64,000 nt of DNA from positions 1-64,000 of the forward strand of contig CALULO010000007.1 in the NCBI GenBank assembly GCA_944321515.1, read 5' to 3'. Shown here in pieces: positions 27,307 to 34,782 of the stretch; position 1 is the stretch's first letter; each line of letters starts with the position of its first letter. The DNA comes from an uncultured Atopobiaceae bacterium. GTDB lineage: Bacteria > Actinomycetota > Coriobacteriia > Coriobacteriales > Atopobiaceae. A program made the translations under genes and the position numbers. Under the pieces are notes generated by a model. The model was not told the DNA's origin, made no database searches, and worked only from the letters and a program-made list of their open reading frames with translations.

Positions 27307-28575
27307 CTACGCCACCTGGTGTCGTCTCCAGCACGCTACCGAGGCCGGAAGCGCAAGCGCCGCCAGGGCAAGCCACGCAAGCGCCACGGCTCCGACGAGG
27401 TCAAGCACCACCGGGCCGATCGGGTAGGACGTAAGCGACGTGAAGAGGTTCGAGAAGTTTGAGAAGCCCAAAGGGAAGAGGCGGAGCAGGTGCTCGAGCA
27501 GCCCCGATCCAACCGAGGGCACCATCCCCGTGAGGAACACAACCGCGACGTCCACCACGACGACCGCGAGCACCGAGCGCGTCCTCGAGGACAGGAGCAG
27601 CGTGAGGCCGGCCACGCCGAGCGTGCACGAATACATGAGCCCCACGGATAGCAGGGCCGCCTGACCGCAGCTGAGCGGGTATGGCGTCGCGACGGCAAGC
27701 GCCTGAAGGGGCAGGTCGAACCCGCCCGCCCCGTAGAAGGCGCCCGAGACGCCGCAGACGATCGTCGCGGACAGCGCGAAGTAGGCCGTCGCGTAGAGGA
27801 GCGACGCCGCGACCTTGGCAGCCACGAGCCTCGAGCGTCCGTGGCGCGTGGCGAGAAGTACCGCGTCCGTCCCCTCCTGGTACTCCGCCGAGAAAACCGG
27901 CGTGAGCGTCACGCAGACGGCGAGCATGGTGAAGGAGAGGAAGGCGACGCAGTCCACGATGTTGCCCCAGGCTCCCGCCCACCCGTAGGAGAGCGGCTCA
28001 GCGACGCCCTCCTCCAGACCGGTCCACCAGGAACGCTCGGCGGGGCTGTATTCCCAGGTGCCGCCCTGTCCCTCGTCGAGCGCGTCCTGGGTGAGCTGAG
28101 CCACGGCGCCATAGTAGTTCGAGAGCTCCTCGTCCGTCACGCGGACGGCGGCCTGGTAGGGCTCTTCCCGGCTTCCCCGGAAGGGGGACATCAGCCAGGA
28201 CCAGTACGGGTCGGTAAGCTCGGCAAACTCGTCCTCGGAGAAGGCCGTGCGAGCGGCAGCGTAGGCCTCCGAGTCGCTCATCTCGAGGAGCTCGCCCGCG
28301 TCGAGCCTGGAGAGCACGAGCTCGCGATAGCCCCTTACGTCCGAAAGGATGCGCTCCACGGTGAGCTCACCCGCGCGGGCCTCGGTCCTTGTGCGGGCGC
28401 TCTGGATGGCGGAGGGGCCGGAGAGCACGGTCGCGCCGCCTCCAGCGGTGTCGCGCGCCTGCACGACGTTGAGCGCCATGACCGCCACGAGCATCACGAG
28501 CGCGCCGACGTTCACGGCGAGCGCCACACGGCGCGCGAGCATCTTCTTGAGCTCGAAGAGCATGATCTTAGGCAT
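27307..28575 (-). CDS. ABC-2-type transporter permease
   Basis: A 422-residue membrane protein with one N-terminal helix (residues about 15-40), an extracytoplasmic domain of about 170 residues rich in acidic and aromatic residues, and then about six helices, the ABC-2 permease topology. The ATG is preceded by AGGAGG at 6 bases and overlaps the end of the upstream chimera gene. Such permeases pair with a separate ATPase; the adjacent ATPase here lacks its Walker A half, so this permease may be orphaned or use another ATPase. The substrate is unknown. Confidence 0.8.
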   Translation of the reverse strand: MPKIMLFELKKMLARRVALAVNVGALVMLVAVMALNVVQARDTAGGGATVLSGPSAIQSARTRTEARAGELTVERILSDVRGYRELVLSRLDAGELLEMSDSEAYAAARTAFSEDEFAELTDPYWSWLMSPFRGSREEPYQAAVRVTDEELSNYYGAVAQLTQDALDEGQGGTWEYSPAERSWWTGLEEGVAEPLSYGWAGAWGNIVDCVAFLSFTMLAVCVTLTPVFSAEYQEGTDAVLLATRHGRSRLVAAKVAASLLYATAYFALSATIVCGVSGAFYGAGGFDLPLQALAVATPYPLSCGQAALLSVGLMYSCTLGVAGLTLLLSSRTRSVLAVVVVDVAVVFLTGMVPSVGSGLLEHLLRLFPLGFSNFSNLFTSLTSYPIGPVVLDLVGAVALAWLALAALALPASVACWRRHQVA

Positions 28576-29500
28576 GACGGCCTCCTCTCGCGTGGCGCGC
28601 CGCTGGGCGCGCGGACGGCCCCTGCGCGGTGTCGTCGGCAAAGACGTGAAGGTAGAGGTCCTCAAGGGTGGGGTCAACCCGGCGGGCGGCGCCTGCGGGC
28701 GGCTCGTCCGCGACAACCCTCACAAGCGCCTGACCGCCCTCAAGGTAGTGGATGTTGCCGACGCAGGCCCGCTCCGAGATCCGCTCCGCCTCGGCGGCGG
28801 CTGCACACACCTCCCAGACCTTGCCCGACATCACGGAGACAACCTTGTCCGGCGCACCCTCAAGCACCGCCTGCCCAGCGCGCATCATCACGATCCTGTC
28901 CGCAATGTACTCGACGTCTGAGACGATGTGGGTGGAGAGCAGCACGATCCTGTTCTGGGCGAGTCCTGCGATGAGGTTGCGGAAGCGCACGCGCTCCTTG
29001 GGGTCGAGCCCCGCCGTAGGCTCGTCGAGCACAAGGACCTCGGGGTCGTTGAGGACGGCCTGGGCGATTCCGAGGCGCTGCTTCATTCCTCCGGAGAACG
29101 TCCTGATGCGCCTCCGCTCCTCCCCCGCCAGGCCCACGGTCTCCAGCAGCTCGAGGATCTCCCGGTCTGCCGGAGTAAGACGCTCGAGCGCCAGTGCCAG
29201 ATCGAGGTCTGCGGCGTCCGGTCCGGGCGCGTCCGCGGGAAGTCCGTCTGGCAGCTCGTCTGCGTCGCGCGCGTGGGTGCGCGCGAGGTCCACGCAGACG
29301 CTGCGCGCGATGGTGATGAGGTAGGCGAGCGGCTTCCCGCGCTCTCGGTAGGCGCCCGCGCGTCGGACGAAGCGCAGGAACGTCTCCTGACAGGCGTCGG
29401 CGGCCTCCTCCGGCGAGACCGTGTGCCGCCGGCAGTAGGCGAGCACGTCTGCGTAGTGCTTGCCCACGATCTGCTCTATGCGCTCCTCGGATGTCCTCAC
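28568..29500 (-). CDS. chimera: ECF sigma N-terminus fused to truncated ABC ATPase
   Basis: Residues 1 to about 118 read as an ECF sigma-70 factor: region 2 includes EEAADACQETFLRFVRRAGA and PLAYLITIARSVCVDLAR, followed by ERLTPADREILEL, where region 4 normally begins. The region 4 helix-turn-helix is missing. From about residue 118 the protein is the C-terminal part of an ABC-2-type ATPase: FSGGMKQRLGIAQ signature (135-147), LVLDEPTAGLDP Walker B (156-167) and an H-loop STHIVSD (189-195). Walker A and the Q-loop are absent. A deletion between neighbouring sigma and ATPase genes of one operon would produce this, joined within similar LEL/ELLE codons (about 29138-29164). GTG 29500 has GAGGAGG upstream. 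It cannot be a normal ATPase; whether it does anything is unknown. Confidence 0.75.
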   Translation of the reverse strand: MRTSEERIEQIVGKHYADVLAYCRRHTVSPEEAADACQETFLRFVRRAGAYRERGKPLAYLITIARSVCVDLARTHARDADELPDGLPADAPGPDAADLDLALALERLTPADREILELLETVGLAGEERRRIRTFSGGMKQRLGIAQAVLNDPEVLVLDEPTAGLDPKERVRFRNLIAGLAQNRIVLLSTHIVSDVEYIADRIVMMRAGQAVLEGAPDKVVSVMSGKVWEVCAAAAEAERISERACVGNIHYLEGGQALVRVVADEPPAGAARRVDPTLEDLYLHVFADDTAQGPSARPAARHARGGRHA

Positions 29501-29633
29501 GCGTTCACCTCCTCACCCTCTATAACGTATCGGGCCCGGATTTTGAGCACTTCGCACAAAGTTGCCTCGGTTGTCGGCTGTGCCTTTAGTGCACCGGCTA
29601 GAATCGTAACGTGGACGATTCGAGGGAGGTCGC

Positions 29634-30299
29634 ATGCTGGGCGAGAAGGACTTTGACGCTTGGGCGGACGGCTACGAAGCAAGCGTGGAACGCTCCGAGG
29701 AGGAGGGTAGCTACCCCTTTGCGGGCTACGAGCGTGTGGTGAGCACGATTGAGCGACGCGTGCTTGCGGGCAAGGCGCGCACTGTGCTTGACGTTGGATT
29801 TGGGACGGGCGCGTTGACCTCGCGCCTCTACGACGCGGGATGCGAGGTCTGGGGACAGGACTTCTCTGGGCGCATGGTTGAGCTTGCGCAGGAACGCATG
29901 CCCGGCGCCCACCTCTTTCAGGGTGACTTCTCGGAAGGGGTCGTAGATGGACTTCGGCAACGACGCTATGACGCTGTCGTAGCTACCTACTCGCTCCACC
30001 ACCTGGACGACGTACACAAGGTCGCTCTCCTGCGTGAGCTTGCAGGGCTTCTCGCCGAGGGCGGACACGTCTACGTTGGGGACGTTGCGTTTGAGAGCCG
30101 AGATGCACTTGAGGCATGTCGCGCGCAGGCGGGCGAGCTCTGGGACGGCGACGAGGTCTATTTTGTCCGCGATGAGCTGACGGGCGACTTGCCCGGGCTC
30201 ACCTTCGAGCGGATGTCTCCCTGCGCGGCCGTCCTGACCCTCGGGACTGCTGCGGCGACGGCTCCCCGCAATACAGTCGAATTTGAAATTGGGGCTTGA
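29634..30299 (+). CDS. class I SAM-dependent methyltransferase
   Basis: This 221-residue protein has the SAM-binding motif I TVLDVGFGTGALTSRL near residue 50, an acidic loop VWGQDFSG, and YDAVVATYSLHHL as motif II, placing it in the Methyltransf_25/11-type group. The substrate is unknown. GGGAGG precedes the ATG. The recurrent 12-mer covers codons 3-6 (GEKD). Its stop lies within the -35 box of the downstream tRNA-Ala promoter. Confidence 0.85.
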   Translation: MLGEKDFDAWADGYEASVERSEEEGSYPFAGYERVVSTIERRVLAGKARTVLDVGFGTGALTSRLYDAGCEVWGQDFSGRMVELAQERMPGAHLFQGDFSEGVVDGLRQRRYDAVVATYSLHHLDDVHKVALLRELAGLLAEGGHVYVGDVAFESRDALEACRAQAGELWDGDEVYFVRDELTGDLPGLTFERMSPCAAVLTLGTAAATAPRNTVEFEIGA

Positions 30300-30324
30300 C
30301 CCAAGCCGACTCGCTGTCTATAGT
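30296..30324 (+). promoter_or_regulatory. tRNA-Ala promoter
   Basis: TTGACC (30296-30301) and TATAGT (30319-30324) are separated by exactly 17 bases, 17 bases before the tRNA 5' end. This is one of the best sigma-70 matches in the window. Confidence 0.8.
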
Positions 30325-30341
30325 ATTTCCCGCACCAACGC

Positions 30342-30417
30342 GGGGATATAGCTCAGTTGGGAGAGCGCGTGACTGGCAGTCACGAGGTCAGGGGTTCGAA
30401 CCCCCTTATCTCCACCA
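30342..30417 (+). tRNA. tRNA-Ala (anticodon GGC), copy 2
   Basis: This is identical over all 76 bases, including the encoded CCA, to the minus-strand copy at 26144-26219. The flanking sequences differ. It has its own promoter and is followed by a terminator hairpin. Confidence 0.95.
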
Positions 30418-30427
30418 TGAAATTGAG

Positions 30428-30454
30428 GGCGGCGGCTTCGGCCGTCGCCTTTTT
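30428..30454 (+). terminator. intrinsic terminator after tRNA-Ala
   Basis: A 9-bp stem GGCGGCGGC/GCCGTCGCC (one G-T pair) closes on a TTCG tetraloop and is followed by TTTTT. It separates tRNA-Ala from the next tRNA, though read-through is possible because the second tRNA starts 7 bases later. Confidence 0.85.
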
Positions 30455-30460
30455 CGTATC

Positions 30461-30536
30461 GGGCTCATGGCGCAACGGTTAGCGCAGGGGACTCATAATC
30501 CCTGGGTTGCAGGTTCGAATCCTGCTGGGCCCACCA
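30461..30536 (+). tRNA. tRNA with CAT anticodon (elongator Met, or Ile2)
   Basis: A 76-nt cloverleaf with acceptor GGGCTCA/TGGGCCC and encoded CCA. The anticodon stem GGGGA/TCCCT encloses CTCATAA, giving CAT. The anticodon stem does not end in the three G-C pairs required of initiator tRNA, so it is elongator Met or a lysidine-modified Ile2; I favour Met. Confidence 0.9.
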
Positions 30537-30545
30537 GAGTATTCG

Positions 30546-30586
30546 CAGGCCAGACCATGTATTTTTGGTCTGGCCTGTTTCTTTTT
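30546..30586 (+). terminator. intrinsic terminator after tRNA-Met
   Basis: An 11-bp perfect stem, CAGGCCAGACC/GGTCTGGCCTG, with a 10-base loop is followed by TTTCTTTTT. It ends the tRNA transcript. Confidence 0.92.
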
Positions 30587-30646
30587 GCACGTTTGCAACC
30601 GCTAAAGACCGCTGGGTGCAGCCATAAGGCGTCGAACAGCAGCAGG

Positions 30647-30670
30647 CCCCTGCCCCACAAGGGGCAGGGG
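30647..30670. repeat. 10-bp perfect hairpin
   Basis: CCCCTGCCCC and GGGGCAGGGG flank an ACAA loop. It lies between the + strand tRNA terminator and the end of the minus-strand FMN enzyme gene. With no T-run on either strand it could still act as a weak or factor-dependent terminator for the FMN gene. Confidence 0.5.
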
Positions 30671-30741
30671 CGCGTCAGGGTGAACCAGCGTGACAAGTCC
30701 GTTGACGTGGCCTACGCGGCCGTGGCTCACTAGACCGTGGC

Positions 30742-31770
30742 CTAGGCCCTCCAAAGCATCTCGCTGGAGATGTCCGCCACGGTGGCGGCTCCGCACATCT
30801 CCATCACGTCGGCCAGCTCGGCGCGGAGCTGATCGAGGTAGCAGCGAACGCCGTCCGCGCCGCCTCCGAAGGCTGCCACCACGACCGGGCGGCAGACGAG
30901 GCACGCACGGGCCCCGAGCGCAAGGGCGCGGAAGACGTCAAGGCCGCTGCGCACTCCTCCGTCGACGAACACCTCGATGCGCTCCCCCACCGCGCTTGCA
31001 ATGGCAGGCAGCGCCTCGGCCGTTGCCGGGACGCCGTCAAGCACGCGCCCGCCGTGGTTGGAGACAACGATTGCGTCCACGCCCGCATCCGCGGCGCGCT
31101 CGGCGGCCCGTGCGGTCATGACGCCCTTGAGCACAAACGGCACGCCCACGTCGTGGCAGCGCGCGGCGACATCGGCCACCTGGGCGGCGGAGAGGGCGCC
31201 CGCCGGCGGCACAGAGTTTCTCAGGAAGGGAAGACCGGCCGCGTCGATGTCCATGGCCACGGCGGTCGGGTGAGCGGCGAGCGCCATCTCCACGCGGGCC
31301 TCAAGCGTCGCGGGGTCCCATGGCTTGATGGTGGGCACGCCCCTCCCACCGAGCTCGGCGACGAGGTTCGTGGCGTTCTCCATGATCGAGGCGTCGGGGC
31401 CGTCCCCGGTAAGTGCGAGCGTCCCGGCCTCGGCAGCGGTCTCGAGCACGATGCGGTTGTAGTCGACCGTCTCGAACTTCTCGCCGTAGTGCTTTGGCAC
31501 GTCACCCACCGGGGCCACCATCACGGGCAGGGAGAGCTCACGCCCAAGCGCCTGTGTGCGGGTGTCTGCCGCAAAGGTCTCGTGCAGGGTGTCCATGTTC
31601 ACGCGAAGCTTCTGCCACGCCTCCCAGTTCCGCTGGGCCACTCGACCGACGCCCTTGTCCCCCGGGCCCGGGATCTTGCCTGCGCATGCGCGCCCGTCGC
31701 AGACGGGGCATGCCTTGCAGTGGGGGCCGATCTGGCCGCGCGCGGCGGCAGCAAGCTCGGCGTATGTCAT
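30742..31770 (-). CDS. FMN-dependent alpha-hydroxy-acid oxidising protein
   Basis: This 342-residue TIM-barrel flavoprotein resembles lactate/glycolate oxidases and FMN-linked dehydrogenases. The C-terminal half has the FMN and active-site elements IVVSNHGGRVLDG (catalytic His), EVFVDGGVRSGLDVFRAL and GARACLVCRP. The N-terminus carries a Cys group, CKACPVCDGRAC, seen in the Gram-positive subgroup whose substrate is not established. ATG 31770 has AGGAG upstream. It follows proS on the same strand with a hairpin between them. Confidence 0.83.
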   Translation of the reverse strand: MTYAELAAAARGQIGPHCKACPVCDGRACAGKIPGPGDKGVGRVAQRNWEAWQKLRVNMDTLHETFAADTRTQALGRELSLPVMVAPVGDVPKHYGEKFETVDYNRIVLETAAEAGTLALTGDGPDASIMENATNLVAELGGRGVPTIKPWDPATLEARVEMALAAHPTAVAMDIDAAGLPFLRNSVPPAGALSAAQVADVAARCHDVGVPFVLKGVMTARAAERAADAGVDAIVVSNHGGRVLDGVPATAEALPAIASAVGERIEVFVDGGVRSGLDVFRALALGARACLVCRPVVVAAFGGGADGVRCYLDQLRAELADVMEMCGAATVADISSEMLWRA

Positions 31771-31790
31771 GGTCTGTCTCCTCTCCATAT

Positions 31791-31824
31791 GGCGACGCCC
31801 CAGCCTCGTGGCCGGGGCGTCGCC
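31791..31824 (-). terminator. hairpin after proS
   Basis: An 11-bp perfect stem, GGCGACGCCCC/GGGGCGTCGCC, lies 14 bases beyond the proS stop and before the FMN gene start. No T-run follows, so it may only attenuate transcription. Confidence 0.5.
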
Positions 31825-31838
31825 AATCGGTTGCGATG

Positions 31839-33554
31839 CTAGGCGCGGGCGGGGATCACGCGCTCGCTCAGCCAGGACACAAGCTCGTCCATCGGCACGT
31901 CGAAGCGCTCTCCCGTCTCGCGGACCTTGACCTCGGCGACGCCGCTGGCCACCCCGCGCTTGCCCAGGATCACCTGGTACGGGATGCCGATGAGGTCGGC
32001 GTCGGCAAACTTGACGCCGGGGCGCTCCTTGCGGTCGTCGAGCAGGACCTCGAGGTCTGCCGAGCAGAGCTCGTCCACCACGCGCTCGGCAACCGGCGCG
32101 ACCACGTTGTCTCCCACCGCGAGCGGCACGACCTCGACCTCGTAGGGCGCCACGCACACGGGCCATGAGATGCCGTGCTCGTCGTTGTGCTGCTCGACCA
32201 CGGCTGCCAGAGTGCGCGAGACGCCGATTCCGTAGCAGCCCATGAGGAAGGGCTTCTCCTCGCCGTTCTCGTCGGCAAAGGTCGCGCCCATCGACTGGCT
32301 GTACTTGGTGCCGAGCTGGAACACCTGGGAGATCTCGATGCCGCGTGCGGACTTGAGCGCCGCGCCGCAGTGCGGGCAGGGGTCGCCGGCGTGGACGGAG
32401 ACGAGGTCGGCCCACTCGTCCACGGAGAAGTCGCGGCCCGGCTGGGCCCCGGTGTAGTGATAGTCCACCTCGTTGGCCCCGCAGGTCCAGGACTTGCTCG
32501 ACTTGAGGGACTCGTCGCAGACGAGGCGCACGCCCTCGGGAAGGTTCACCGGGCCGATGAAGCCCTTGAAGAGGCCGTAGTGCTCCAGCTCCTCGTCGCT
32601 CATCATGTGGTAGGAGCCAAAGAGGTGCTCTGCCTTGACCTCGTTGAGCTCGTGGTCGCCGGGGACGATGGCCACGACCGGCCTGCCCTCCCCGTCCACG
32701 AGCGCGAGGGACTTGCGCGTGCCGTTCTCAGGGAAGCCGAAGAACTCGGATACCGCCTCGATGGAGCCGAGGCCGGGGGTGTGGACCTTGGTGAGCGTAC
32801 CGTCGCCGGGGCCCTCCGTGACGGGCACGGTGGTCGCGGCGGCCTCGACGTCAGCCGCGAAGCCGCAGTCGCAGTAGACGAGCTCGGCCTCGCCCGCGTC
32901 GGCAAGCGCCATGAACTCCACCGATGTGTCGCCGCCGATCTGGCCGGAGTCGGCCACGACGGGCAGGGCGTAGATGCCGCAGCGCTCGGCGATGCGAGCG
33001 TAGGCCGCCTTCTGGTCCTCGTAGCACTCCTGGAGTGACTCCTGCGTCGCGGAGAAGCTGTAGGCGTCCTTCATGATGAACTCACGACCGCGCATGAGGC
33101 CGAAGCGAGGGCGCATCTCGTCGCGGAACTTGTCCTGGATCTGGTAGAGCGTCACGGGAAGCTGCTTGTAGGAGCGCAGCTCGCTCTTCACGAGGTCGGT
33201 GAAGGTCTCCTCGTGTGTGGGGCCGAGCGCGAAGGCACGGTCGTGACGGTCGGAGACGCGCATGAGCTCGGGGCCGTAGGCGTTCCAACGCCCGGACTCG
33301 TGCCAGAGCTCCGCCGGCGTGAGGATTGGCACCATCATCTCCTGGGCACCGATGGCCTCCATCTCGTCGCGGATGACGGCCTCGATCTTGCGGATTGAGC
33401 GCCAGGCGAGCGGCAGGTAGCTGTAGAGGCCGGCGGCGGTCTTGCGAATCATGCCGGCGCGCAGCAGCAGGCGGTGGCTTGCGAGCTCGGCCTCGGCGGG
33501 GTCCTCCTTGAGCGTGGGGGCGTAGAGCCGGCTCATCTTCTCGTAGCGCTTCAC
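31839..33554 (-). CDS. proS: prolyl-tRNA synthetase (bacterial type)
   Basis: The 571-residue class II synthetase has motif 2 (QDKFRDEMRPRFGLMRGREF), an editing insertion domain of about 150 residues in the middle (including FFGFPENGTRKSLA and VPGDHELNEVKAEHLFG), motif 3 (GCYGIGVSRTLAAVVEQ) and a C-terminal anticodon-binding domain. The insertion marks the ordinary bacterial form, able to remove misacylated Ala. The start is GTG 33554, preceded by AAGGAAGGA. Its place after ispG closes the classic rpsB-to-proS cluster. Confidence 0.96.
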   Translation of the reverse strand: MKRYEKMSRLYAPTLKEDPAEAELASHRLLLRAGMIRKTAAGLYSYLPLAWRSIRKIEAVIRDEMEAIGAQEMMVPILTPAELWHESGRWNAYGPELMRVSDRHDRAFALGPTHEETFTDLVKSELRSYKQLPVTLYQIQDKFRDEMRPRFGLMRGREFIMKDAYSFSATQESLQECYEDQKAAYARIAERCGIYALPVVADSGQIGGDTSVEFMALADAGEAELVYCDCGFAADVEAAATTVPVTEGPGDGTLTKVHTPGLGSIEAVSEFFGFPENGTRKSLALVDGEGRPVVAIVPGDHELNEVKAEHLFGSYHMMSDEELEHYGLFKGFIGPVNLPEGVRLVCDESLKSSKSWTCGANEVDYHYTGAQPGRDFSVDEWADLVSVHAGDPCPHCGAALKSARGIEISQVFQLGTKYSQSMGATFADENGEEKPFLMGCYGIGVSRTLAAVVEQHNDEHGISWPVCVAPYEVEVVPLAVGDNVVAPVAERVVDELCSADLEVLLDDRKERPGVKFADADLIGIPYQVILGKRGVASGVAEVKVRETGERFDVPMDELVSWLSERVIPARA

Positions 33555-33680
33555 GTGGGGTCCTTCCTTTTTTGAGCGCGTGTGTTCGCAGGGATTGATT
33601 CTACGACAAGGACGCCCGTGCTGCCGAGAAGGACGGTTGCGGGTGTGGGAGAGGCCGGACGCCGGGAGCGGGAGGCGGGC

Positions 33681-34757
33681 CTAGCCGAAGCGTCGCTCGA
33701 TCTCGGCGAAGAGCTCGTCGACCGCGTCGGCCTCGGACACCTTGCGAAGCGGGCTGCCCCCGGCGAACAGCAGCGCCTGGCCGCGCCCGCCCGCAAGGCC
33801 GATGTCGGCGCCCGCGGCCTCGCCGGGGCCGTTGACCACGCAGCCCATGACCGCCACGGTGATGGGCGCGCGCACGCTCGAGAGGCGTCGCTCGACCTCC
33901 GCGGCCACGCCCATGAGGTCCCACTGGCAGCGGCCGCAGGTGGGGCAGCTCACGAGCTCGGGGCGCAGGCGGCGAAGGCCGACCGCGGAGAGGAGGTCCC
34001 ACGCAACGTCGACCTCCTCCACAGGATCTGCGGTGAGCGAGAGACGCATAGTGTCGCCGATTCCCTCCATGAGCAGGGCCCCGACGGCGGCGGCGTTCTT
34101 GACCGTCCCCTGGCGGGCGGTGCCGGCCTCCGTCACGCCGACGTGCAGGGGCACGTCGGGAAGCTCGCGCGAGAGCGCGCGGTTGACCTCAATCGTGGTC
34201 AGCACGCCGTGGGCCTTGGCGGAGAGGACTATGTCGTTGAAGCCGCGCGTGCGGAAGTGCTCCACGAACGACGACGCGGAGCCCACGAGCTTCTCGACCT
34301 GGGTGAGGTCCTCCCGCTCCGCGAACGCGGCGTCGAGAGAGCCCGCGTTGACGCCGATGCGGATGGGGATGCCCGCGGCGCCGGCCTCGTCTATCACGGC
34401 GTCCACGCGCTCCCAGCTGCCGATGTTGCCAGGGTTCACGCGCAGCGCCGACGCACCGCGGCGGCACGCCTCGATGGCGAGCCGGTGGTCGAAGTGGATG
34501 TCCGCGACCACGGGCAGCGGGGACTCCGCGCAGACGCGCTCGAAGCCGTCAAGCACAGCGGCGCTTGGGACGGCGACGCGTATGATCTCGCAGCCGGCCG
34601 CGGCGAGGCGCCCTATCTGCGCGAGGGTGGCGTCGGCGTCGGCCGTGTCGGTCGTGCACATGGACTGCACCGAGACGGGGGCGCCGCCGCCCATGATGAC
34701 GCCGCCGACGCTCACGGGATGCGTGAGCTCGCGCGGCAAGCGGTTCTTCTCGACCAT
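33681..34757 (-). CDS. ispG: 4-hydroxy-3-methylbut-2-en-1-yl diphosphate synthase
   Basis: IspG makes HMBPP in the penultimate MEP step using a 4Fe-4S cluster. The 358-residue protein shows VQSMCTTDTAD at the start, ADIHFDHRLA and RVNPGNIG in the barrel, and the cluster ligands in SCPTCGRC and VMGCVVNGPGEA near the C-terminus. ATG 34757 follows a GGGGAG site. It lies 25 bases after rseP. Confidence 0.95.
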   Translation of the reverse strand: MVEKNRLPRELTHPVSVGGVIMGGGAPVSVQSMCTTDTADADATLAQIGRLAAAGCEIIRVAVPSAAVLDGFERVCAESPLPVVADIHFDHRLAIEACRRGASALRVNPGNIGSWERVDAVIDEAGAAGIPIRIGVNAGSLDAAFAEREDLTQVEKLVGSASSFVEHFRTRGFNDIVLSAKAHGVLTTIEVNRALSRELPDVPLHVGVTEAGTARQGTVKNAAAVGALLMEGIGDTMRLSLTADPVEEVDVAWDLLSAVGLRRLRPELVSCPTCGRCQWDLMGVAAEVERRLSSVRAPITVAVMGCVVNGPGEAAGADIGLAGGRGQALLFAGGSPLRKVSEADAVDELFAEIERRFG

Positions 34758-34782
34758 GGCTTTGACTCCCCTCTCGCGGTGC

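Noticed and set aside
30639..30733. Short + strand frame ending in VNQRDKSVDVAYAAVAH
   Set aside because: It is too short, has no ribosome site and begins inside a terminator/hairpin region. It could be a gene remnant, but nothing supports that.
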